Shown here piece after piece: positions 1-4,590 of a stretch of DNA of 5,256 bases (position 1 is its first letter; each line of letters starts with the position of its first letter). A program made the translations under genes and the position numbers. The DNA is taken from assembly GCA_023436685.1 (NCBI GenBank), contig JAEZIL010000288.1:1-5256 (forward strand), in the 5' to 3' direction. Below the pieces are notes generated by a model. That model ran no database searches, was not told the DNA's origin, and was given only the letters and a program-made list of their open reading frames with translations. Source of the stretch: Bacteroidota bacterium. Its GTDB lineage: Bacteria; Bacteroidota; Bacteroidia; Chitinophagales; Chitinophagaceae.

Positions 1-37
1 TTCATGGACTTAGCAAAAATTAGCAACCGGTCTTAAA

Positions 38-70
38 TGAAATAACATTGCCTCAAGCAATGTTATTTCA
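38..70 (-). terminator. Perfect hairpin downstream of the HPF-like gene
   Basis: The arms TGAAATAACATTGC (38-51) and GCAATGTTATTTCA (57-70) are exact reverse complements around a 5-nt loop, giving a 14-bp stem. It begins 26 nt after the stop codon of the minus-strand HPF-like gene. Read on the minus strand, the descending arm ends in TTATTTCATTT, a broken U-tract, so it fits a factor-independent terminator. The symmetry means it could also stop transcription entering from the left. The GC content of the stem is low, so its efficiency is uncertain. Confidence 0.65.
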
Positions 71-96
71 CTTCACTATATAGCAGGTTAGTAAGC

Positions 97-417
97 TTAT
101 TTATGATGATCCTGGAGGCGGTCGAACAATTTACTTAACGATGCGCTCATTTTATCCATAGCCCCGCCCAGCGCAAGTTCTATATTGTCCCCGTAGGCAG
201 TTGCTGCAATCGGCTCCTGTTTTGCCACATGAAGCTCTATTGTGCAACGCTTATCGTTAGTGCCTTGTTTAGCAGCATTCTCATCGGCAAAATACACTTC
301 TATACGCCTGATGTTTTCGCTAAAGCGGTCAAATTCGGCAGTTACGGTATTGGTAACATAGTTATTCAGCCTTTCGCCGCCTTCAATGTGGTTGTCGGTA
401 TTTACTTGAACTATCAT
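97..417 (-). CDS. HPF/RaiA-type ribosome-associated protein (short, non-canonical form)
   Basis: This 106-aa protein belongs to the sigma-54 modulation/HPF/RaiA family, small cytosolic proteins that bind the 30S decoding region and help silence ribosomes in stationary phase or stress. It starts MIVQVNTDNHIEG and carries a DEN triplet (residues 45-47) and a DKRC motif (55-58). These are marks of a short subfamily annotated as 'HPF/RaiA family ribosome-associated protein', distinct from the usual Bacteroidota HPF. The length covers the single beta-alpha-beta-beta-beta-alpha domain with no C-terminal dimerisation domain. The ATG at 417 has no clear Shine-Dalgarno sequence, but the N-terminal motif fits this start. 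The gene is monocistronic: a hairpin follows it and the gene on its upstream side is divergent. Family assignment is from motif recall; ribosome hibernation itself is inferred. Confidence 0.88.
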   Translation of the reverse strand: MIVQVNTDNHIEGGERLNNYVTNTVTAEFDRFSENIRRIEVYFADENAAKQGTNDKRCTIELHVAKQEPIAATAYGDNIELALGGAMDKMSASLSKLFDRLQDHHK

Positions 418-441
418 AGTCAGTTTTTCAATTTATTAAGA

Positions 442-449
442 CAAAAATA
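442..449 (-). promoter_or_regulatory. Putative -7 box of the HPF-like gene
   Basis: On the minus strand the octamer TATTTTTG matches the Bacteroidota sigma-ABfr -7 consensus TAnnTTTG exactly, about 25 nt upstream of the ATG at 417. No TTTG -33 box lies at the expected spacing of about 19 nt, and the area is rich in T runs, so a chance match is possible. Confidence 0.4.
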
Positions 450-470
450 CAAAAAAATATTGTTTTATTT

Positions 471-502
471 CTATCCTGAAGATAGGTAATCGCTATAGCG
501 AT
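471..502. promoter_or_regulatory. Inverted repeat plus 14-bp palindrome upstream of the HPF-like gene
   Basis: Two symmetric elements sit side by side. One is a 5-bp inverted repeat, CTATC (471-475) and GATAG (481-485), with a CTGAA loop. The other is a perfect 14-bp palindrome, ATCGCTATAGCGAT (489-502). They lie about 20-60 nt upstream of the proposed -7 box of the HPF-like gene, a normal place for an activator or repressor site. The palindrome could equally belong to the divergent cassette at 753 or be an old insertion boundary. No regulator can be named. Confidence 0.3.
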
Positions 503-752
503 GTAAAATTGTGCCAGTAACAGTTGAATTATATTCAATCGAATCAACAATCCAAAGCTTGTATCAGAGTTATCCACGTTGGAAGTATCTTATAACATTA
601 TAATAGTTGTTAGATTCTGTCCAAGAAAGAGCACCTAAAAAAGAAGCTTGTTTTAACGTTCAATTTAATTAACAATTTATCAACATGCGTAATAAGCTTG
701 ATTTTTTTAAGTTTATTTATTTATTAAATTTATATTCTAAAATATTATAATT
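503..752. other. AT-rich intergenic region, no gene seen
   Basis: No credible coding frame or RNA gene is visible here. The last part is extremely AT-rich (about 18% GC over 661-720 by eye) and runs directly into the ATG at 753. It includes a small inverted repeat TTGAAT/ATTCAA (524-538) and three copies of AAGCTTG (555-561, 644-650, 694-700) at uneven spacing. The segment presumably holds the promoter of the downstream pair. The nearest -7-like match is TAAGCTTG at 693-700, one base off TAnnTTTG and without a -33 box. Confidence 0.4.
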
Positions 753-944
753 ATGGAAATTAAAGCAGGAATGGTAGTATGGCTTAAGAGCGGAAGCCCC
801 CAAATGACTGTTGGAGATGAAATGAATGGCGGTAATTGGAGATGCTCATGGTTTGTAGGGACGGAATTGAAAGTTGCAATTTTTAATCCAAATCAGCTAA
901 CTGATAAAGATCCTAAACCAATTGTTAAACGCGCCAATATATAA
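753..944 (+). CDS. YodC-like small protein (DUF2158 family)
   Basis: This 63-aa protein resembles the DUF2158/YodC family of about 60-residue proteins of unknown function. The recognisable pattern is an early hydrophobic strand, then LKSGSPQMTV (residues 11-20), a C-x-W-F core (31-34), L-K (39-40) and a late aromatic strand around IFNPNQL (43-49). The family folds as a small beta-rich, SH3-like barrel. No catalytic residues, signal peptide or membrane segment are visible. The ATG at 753 is preceded by an A/T-only leader with no Shine-Dalgarno. Its TAA stop lies 6 nt before the HEPN-like gene, so the two are almost certainly co-transcribed and perhaps translationally coupled. In this position a small partner or antitoxin role is conceivable but unproven. 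Family call from motif recall; function unknown. Confidence 0.8.
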   Translation: MEIKAGMVVWLKSGSPQMTVGDEMNGGNWRCSWFVGTELKVAIFNPNQLTDKDPKPIVKRANI

Positions 945-950
945 TCTGAA

Positions 951-1505
951 ATGTATAAAAAATTTGATGATGTTAAAGAGGCTTTGCAGACAATGCAAAG
1001 AATGACAAATCTTCAAGCACAGCACAATCTTTTAAGGACTGATTTGAATGAATTGATGCAGGTAACCGAAGAGCGTTTGAAAACGCACATTAAAAATGAT
1101 GCTTTTATTAGAGCCTGCATTAGTGAACTATTTACGCTGATAGAATCAGACGTACACTTTGTGAATCTAATTTCTCCTTTAGAAGAGTATGATGATTGGG
1201 ACGTTTTTATTGATAGGTTTAAAGATGTTTTTAAAGCGCACTGTAAAAATCATGAATATGAGAACATTTATAACAATTTTGCCTCTAGAAATCTGTCCGA
1301 TTTTAAACTCTTAAGAGATAAGCGTAATAAAATAACACACCCTAAAGAGAAAATAGATACAGCAGTTGATGTACAACTATTTCAGAAAGTGAAAAAGGTT
1401 TTTAGTGCGTATACAAAATTTGTTGTTGATATAATGACTGGAACAGGAGTTGAATTCAGCACAAATAGCCTGTCAGAATTTACTAATGCTTTCCGCAATC
1501 TATAA
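951..1505 (+). CDS. HEPN-like protein with R-x4-H motif, possible RNase or toxin
   Basis: This predicted soluble, largely alpha-helical protein has 184 aa. An N-terminal helical segment (residues 1-50) precedes a helix with the pattern FIRACISELFTLIES (about 53-67), like the first long helix of HEPN domains with their R-A...E signature. Near residues 122-131 it carries RDKRNKITHP. R125 and H130 form the R-x4-H motif used by HEPN ribonucleases as their active site in a dimer. A last helix follows at about 140-165. HEPN proteins of this size occur in toxin-antitoxin, abortive-infection and other conflict systems, but some are non-catalytic. The gene starts 6 nt after the YodC-like stop, has only a weak ribosome site, and ends in tandem TAA TAA before a hairpin. 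Codon use is AT-rich (27-33% GC in two lines counted), unlike the kinase gene beside it. I do not recognise the exact family. Confidence 0.72.
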   Translation: MYKKFDDVKEALQTMQRMTNLQAQHNLLRTDLNELMQVTEERLKTHIKNDAFIRACISELFTLIESDVHFVNLISPLEEYDDWDVFIDRFKDVFKAHCKNHEYENIYNNFASRNLSDFKLLRDKRNKITHPKEKIDTAVDVQLFQKVKKVFSAYTKFVVDIMTGTGVEFSTNSLSEFTNAFRNL

Positions 1506-1526
1506 TAATAAAAATATTATTAACGT

Positions 1527-1553
1527 AAAGCCACCCTACTATGGTGGCTTTTT
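1527..1553 (+). terminator. Terminator of the YodC/HEPN cassette
   Basis: The arms AAAGCCACC (1527-1535) and GGTGGCTTT (1543-1551) form a perfect 9-bp stem with a 7-nt loop, followed by two more T, so five T in a row end the element. It lies 21 nt after the HEPN-like stop codon. It sits between convergent genes and may also serve the sensor kinase from the other side, where the trailing U-run is shorter. An AT-only hairpin (1504-1521) just before it is weak. Confidence 0.8.
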
Positions 1554-1639
1554 AAATCTATAACCTTTGCATGCCACCTGTAAAATTTTCCTAGTATCCT
1601 CCCGTTTTTATGACGCTGTACTGTAGACCCAATATATTA

Positions 1640-2719
1640 CTACTCTTTCCCTTTCTCAAGTGTAAAGCCAAAAGAAGAACCTACTGCCAGTTTACTACGC
1701 ACAGTAACGGTTTGCCCGTGCGCTTCTATAATGTGTTTCACTATAGCAAGGCCCAGGCCGGTACCACCTATGCCACGGCTGCGGCTGCGGTCGGCACGGT
1801 AAAAGCGTTCAAATATGCGCGCCAGGTGTTCTTCGGCAATGCCCGGCCCATCGTCCGATATTTCAACATAGATATGTGAGCCATCTACTTCGTAGCAACC
1901 AGCAGTTACCGTACCTCCTTCAAAGCCATATTTCAGGGCATTCTCCACAAGGTTTACCAATACCTGCTTTATCTTGGGCTTATCGGCATAAACGTATAGC
2001 GAGCCTTCGGTGCCTTTCTTAAATTCGAGCCGAATATTTTTTTCGGCTGCCTTTAGCGACATTTCCTCGTATACTTCTTCAATAAGGTTCTGGATAGGGA
2101 AAGACTCCTGCACAATAGGTATGCGGCCCGATTCCAGTTTCGATATCTCGTCAAGGTCGTCAACAAGGCGTACCAGCCTGTCGATACTGCGCGATGTATT
2201 GGTAAGGAATTTCCGGTTCACTTCAGGGTCGTCCATAGCGCCATCCAGCAGGGTGTCAATATAACCCTGCAGGGTGAAGATAGGAGTACGCAGTTCGTGT
2301 GCCAGGTTCATAAGAAACTCTTTGCGAAATTGCTCGTTGGCACGTAGGGTATCAATTTCAGCGCGGCGCTGTGTAGCCCATTTCTGTACATCCTGGCTTA
2401 CTTCTTCAATAGACTTTTGAGGCAGTATGCTGGTATAGAAGAACTCCTCTTTCTTGGTAGCCTTGGTTTGGTAAATGAATTTATATATCAGCTTTATTTT
2501 GCGATATATGAAGCGCTGCAAAGTATAGTGGTACAGCCAATAGGTAATACCGAATGTAATGCCGAATACAACTAAGGGAATATACCATTGCGGATCAAGC
2601 AAAAGGCTAAGCAACGCATTGACCGAAGAAATGATCAGTGCAGTAAGCGAAGATAAAAGCCTGGGGCTGAGGTTTTTGGTATTAAGTACCGACACGGTAC
2701 TAAATCTACGCCATTTCAA
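1640..2719 (-). CDS. PhoR-like membrane sensor histidine kinase
   Basis: This 359-aa HPK1-type kinase senses an unknown signal and phosphorylates the adjacent response regulator. Two hydrophobic segments (about 22-41 and 45-63) are joined by only a few residues (LDPQW), so there is almost no periplasmic sensor domain. A cytoplasmic linker follows. The H-box HELRTP gives phospho-acceptor H141, with the DHp helices to about 200. The ATP-binding domain shows the N-box NLVENALKYG (N260), G1 DDGPGIA (D290), F-box IFERFYRADRS and G2 GGTGLGLAI, so all catalytic boxes are intact. The frame has no ATG near its start: TTG at 2719 is the first usable codon, overlapping the regulator by 14 nt, with an AGG 8 nt upstream; GTG at 2695 is the alternative. 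It ends in tandem TAG TAA. It resembles PhoR, but phosphate sensing is not shown. Confidence 0.92.
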   Translation of the reverse strand: MKWRRFSTVSVLNTKNLSPRLLSSLTALIISSVNALLSLLLDPQWYIPLVVFGITFGITYWLYHYTLQRFIYRKIKLIYKFIYQTKATKKEEFFYTSILPQKSIEEVSQDVQKWATQRRAEIDTLRANEQFRKEFLMNLAHELRTPIFTLQGYIDTLLDGAMDDPEVNRKFLTNTSRSIDRLVRLVDDLDEISKLESGRIPIVQESFPIQNLIEEVYEEMSLKAAEKNIRLEFKKGTEGSLYVYADKPKIKQVLVNLVENALKYGFEGGTVTAGCYEVDGSHIYVEISDDGPGIAEEHLARIFERFYRADRSRSRGIGGTGLGLAIVKHIIEAHGQTVTVRSKLAVGSSFGFTLEKGKE

Positions 2720-3008
2720 ACTTATAACCTACGCCTTTAACAGTGGTAATTAGATCGATACCTATTTTCTGCCTTATTTTACGGATATGTACATCGATGG
2801 TGCGGTCGCCCACTATCACATCGGTGCCCCATACGCGTTGCAATATCTCGTTGCGTAAAAAAACACGGCCGGGCTTAGATGCCAGTAGCGAAAGCAATTC
2901 AAATTCTTTTTTGGCAAGCAATATTTCGCGGCCCTGGTAGGTAACGGTAAACTTGGTCTTGTTGATCTCCAGTTCGCCAAAAGAGAGTTTTTGTTCCTGT
3001 TCTTCCTC
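2706..3008 (-). pseudogene. Winged-helix DNA-binding half of the split response regulator
   Basis: These 100 codons after the in-frame stop encode a full OmpR/PhoB C-terminal domain: the N-terminal beta sheet (from KLSFGELEI), the LLSLLASKPGRVF and LRNEILQRVWG helices, the recognition helix (RTIDVHIRKIRQK, about 197-209) and the wing ending in VKGVGYKF (218-225). Intact sequence argues against long decay. No ATG or strong ribosome site follows the stop. The first usable internal codon, TTG at 2921, would remove the leading sheet, so independent expression of a folded domain looks unlikely. Its last 14 nt overlap the kinase start, which would normally be translated by coupling to this segment. 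Confidence 0.75.
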
Positions 3009-3392
3009 TTAGCGGAAGCGGCGTAGTGCAGCACTGATACGCGTGGAGAGCAGCTCAGGCTTTATGGGTTTGGCTATATAATCGTCGGCCCCGGTTTTAA
3101 GCCCTTCTATTTCCGACCTTTCATCGCTAAGTGCAGTAAGGAAGATAATGGCAGTATGTTCAAAATCGGGTAGTTGCCTAAGCTCTTTTATGGTTTGTAT
3201 GCCATCTTTGTTAGGCATCATCACATCGAGCAGTATGAGGTCGGGGCGAAAGTCTTTGGCTTTTCTGATAGCTTCCACACCATCGCGCGCGGTAGCTATG
3301 CTGTATCCTTTGTTTTTCAGATTGTAGCTGATGAATTCAACTATATCCGGTTCATCATCTACAATAAGTATTTTGCTTGGTAGCGCTTCCAT
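3009..3392 (-). CDS. Receiver domain, translatable as a stand-alone protein
   Basis: If the TAA is real, this 127-aa product is what the cell makes: a complete CheY-like receiver with no output domain. Visible are the acidic pair D12-D13, the phospho-acceptor D56 within LLDVMMPNKDG, T86 and K108 in the AKP motif. The last helix ends in RRFR just before the stop, so the fold is not cut. It would accept phosphate from the adjacent kinase but could not bind DNA. A longer ATG at 3419 exists (MHSISGGTH), but the ATG at 3392 has a perfect AGGAGG with a 7-nt spacer, and the receiver begins right after it. The annotation depends on whether the stop is genuine. Confidence 0.7.
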   Translation of the reverse strand: MEALPSKILIVDDEPDIVEFISYNLKNKGYSIATARDGVEAIRKAKDFRPDLILLDVMMPNKDGIQTIKELRQLPDFEHTAIIFLTALSDERSEIEGLKTGADDYIAKPIKPELLSTRISAALRRFR

Positions 3393-3399
3393 ATGTGTG

Positions 3400-3405
3400 C
3401 CTCCT
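3400..3405 (-). promoter_or_regulatory. Strong Shine-Dalgarno of the response regulator
   Basis: AGGAGG on the minus strand ends 7 nt before the ATG at 3392. This decides the start in favour of MEALPSK over the in-frame ATG nine codons upstream. Such a full Shine-Dalgarno stands out because the HPF-like, YodC-like, coiled-coil and exonuclease genes in this window lack one. Confidence 0.8.
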
Positions 3406-3521
3406 GAAATCGAGTGCAATATTATAACCTCTTATGTTAACTGAAAAGGAATGTCAGATTATCTTTGTGTTAAGCCGCTTCATTCCGCTACTGCACCGCA
3501 TTTCAGCAATCTCTTAATTCA

Positions 3522-3529
3522 TAAAGATA
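3522..3529 (-). promoter_or_regulatory. Possible -7 box for the two-component operon
   Basis: TATCTTTA on the minus strand is one base off TAnnTTTG and would give a leader of about 120 nt before the regulator. A TTTG (3548-3545) lies 15 nt further upstream, shorter than the usual spacing of about 19 nt and inside the neighbouring terminator stem. Weak support only. Confidence 0.25.
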
Positions 3530-3544
3530 TACATTATATCAATA

Positions 3545-3570
3545 CAAAAGCGGCCCGGAGGCCGCTTTTG
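3545..3570 (-). terminator. Strong hairpin terminator of the coiled-coil protein gene
   Basis: The arms CAAAAGCGGCC (3545-3555) and GGCCGCTTTTG (3560-3570) form a perfect 11-bp stem with a 4-nt loop. It lies 19 nt after the stop of the minus-strand gene that ends at 3590. The GC-rich core followed by TTTT fits an intrinsic terminator, and its symmetry allows action in both directions. It insulates the two-component genes from the upstream gene. Confidence 0.85.
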
Positions 3571-3589
3571 AAAGTTGTTTGGAGTTATG

Positions 3590-4540
3590 CTATTTCAAGG
3601 TAACTGAGCCGCTACCTATTTTGTAGCCTTCATTAAACAGCTCGATAGTGTAAGTTCCTTTTTTATAGTCGCTATCCTGGTTCCAGTCAACCGTTACATC
3701 TTTTACCGGTTGGCTCTGGCGCAGGTCTATTTGTTTCAGCATGGTATAGTTCAAAGATTGGCCATCGGCTGTTGTGGTCACGCCCGATCCGTAAGCCGCA
3801 TTGCTCAGAATTTGTCCATCGGGGTTGGTAACCCGCACAAATATTTCCTTCCTGCCATCTTCAGCTATTCTGTTCTCATCAATATCGAACAGTATGCGGA
3901 AAACATCCACCCTTTTAGCTTTGCCGGTTTCTACCTCTTTTTTGCCTCCACGGCGCAGGTCTAACGGTGTCATGCGGATATTAGAAGCATGCAATACGGC
4001 CCCAAGTTTTACTTTTTGCTGCAAGCCTTCGTTTGCTACACGGGTCGAGTCGCGCTCTTGTGTCAGTACCTGGTTTTGGCCTTCCAGTTCAGCAATGCGT
4101 TCTTCGTAAGTTTTTACTTTAGAATTAAGCTGGGCAATAAGCGATTTAGCTTTACCCAGGTCGGCCTTGCTGGCGTTCTTATCTTTCATAATAGCATCTA
4201 TCTGGCGTTTCAGTTTCGATATTTCGCTATCTCTGTTGGTAAGCACGCTATCCATCTGGTTGTTTTTAGATACCAGCTCATCGAGGCGGGCAAGCGCTGC
4301 GCTATATTCGCCCTCTACAGCCTGGCGTGAAGAGTCGGACGAGGCATATTGAACCTGTGCCATGTCCCTTTGTTCTGCAACCTGGTTCCGGTTTATGAAA
4401 AGGTAAATGCATAAGCCCAGTAAAACAGCAATAATAATGAGGTAAATTGCCGAATTGTTGCGCTTAGGGGTTGGTTGCTGTGGCGCCGGGGCGGGATTGT
4501 TATAATCTGGCTGATCCGGTCTGTTTGTTTCTATACTCAT
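3590..4540 (-). CDS. Membrane-anchored coiled-coil protein of unknown function
   Basis: This 316-aa protein has a clear three-part layout. A Pro/Asn/Gln-rich N-terminal tail (1-29, ending in a KR pair) precedes one transmembrane helix (about 31-49). A long heptad-like coiled coil follows (about 54-176, rich in E, K, Q, L). A C-terminal domain of about 140 residues (178-316) looks beta-rich, with strands such as VDVFRILFDI, EIFVRVTNPDG and GTYTIELFNEG. Positive residues before the helix suggest the tail is cytoplasmic and the coiled coil and beta domain are periplasmic. No lipobox, enzyme motif or peptidoglycan-binding motif is visible. I know of similar uncharacterised proteins in Bacteroidota but no named family. 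The gene stands alone, with its own terminator, and is divergent from the exonuclease. A structural or envelope-spacing role is only a guess. Confidence 0.88.
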   Translation of the reverse strand: MSIETNRPDQPDYNNPAPAPQQPTPKRNNSAIYLIIIAVLLGLCIYLFINRNQVAEQRDMAQVQYASSDSSRQAVEGEYSAALARLDELVSKNNQMDSVLTNRDSEISKLKRQIDAIMKDKNASKADLGKAKSLIAQLNSKVKTYEERIAELEGQNQVLTQERDSTRVANEGLQQKVKLGAVLHASNIRMTPLDLRRGGKKEVETGKAKRVDVFRILFDIDENRIAEDGRKEIFVRVTNPDGQILSNAAYGSGVTTTADGQSLNYTMLKQIDLRQSQPVKDVTVDWNQDSDYKKGTYTIELFNEGYKIGSGSVTLK

Positions 4541-4568
4541 ATGTGTTTACATTGATTATTTTCGATTA

Positions 4569-4576
4569 CAAATATA
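4569..4576 (-). promoter_or_regulatory. Putative -7 box of the coiled-coil protein gene
   Basis: TATATTTG on the minus strand matches TAnnTTTG exactly, 28 nt upstream of the ATG at 4540, which implies a short leader of about 20 nt. The expected -33 position falls inside the start of the divergent exonuclease gene and does not read TTTG. On the plus strand the same 50-bp gap has only a poor candidate for the exonuclease (TAGTTTTTG, 4575-4583). Confidence 0.42.
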
Positions 4577-4590
4577 GTTTTTGAATTATA

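Larger units (their letters stand above)
2706..3392 (-). pseudogene. OmpR/PhoB-type response regulator interrupted by an in-frame TAA
   Basis: Read through, this is a normal-length (228-codon) two-domain response regulator: receiver (1-127) and winged-helix DNA-binding domain (129-228). Codon 128 is TAA (3011-3009), between RRFR and EEEQEQK in the interdomain linker. Both halves share one frame, so this is a nonsense change and not a frameshift. Both domains keep their key residues, which implies a very recent mutation, an error in the read or assembly, or a tolerated split. The acidic run after the stop makes an original GAA or CAA codon plausible, one base away. The gene lies immediately upstream of, and overlaps, its cognate kinase. 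TAA also ends the HPF-like, YodC-like and HEPN-like genes, so recoding of TAA is unlikely. The start is set by the AGGAGG at 3400-3405. Confidence 0.85.

Noticed and set aside
1..37. Possible tRNA or gene end at the left edge
   Set aside because: No tRNA arms, CCA end or coding pattern can be made out in this short stretch.
229..489. Plus-strand open frame opposite the HPF-like gene
   Set aside because: It is the antisense shadow of a recognised family member and has no ribosome site or family resemblance.
555..700. Three copies of AAGCTTG as possible operator repeats
   Set aside because: The copies are 7 bases, unevenly spaced (89 and 50 bases) and share no flanking sequence; likely chance.
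1554..1639. Separate terminator for the kinase gene
   Set aside because: No stem with a U-run is visible; only the shared hairpin at 1527-1553 could serve.
1610..2264. Plus-strand open frames inside the kinase gene
   Set aside because: They lie antisense to strongly conserved kinase motifs and show only compositional residues.
3009..3011. TAA read as a sense codon (recoding or programmed readthrough)
   Set aside because: TAA is used as the normal stop of the HPF-like, YodC-like and HEPN-like genes, and no stimulatory structure is evident after the codon.
2816..3034. Minus-strand frame spanning the TAA of the response regulator, suggesting a frameshift
   Set aside because: Its protein has no winged-helix residues. 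Both regulator halves lie in one other frame (3392 and 3008 in register), so a shift is not needed and would not restore the gene.
3710..4352. Several plus-strand open frames opposite the coiled-coil gene
   Set aside because: They arise from the low-complexity Lys/Glu/Gln-rich coding strand read backwards; no start sites or domains.
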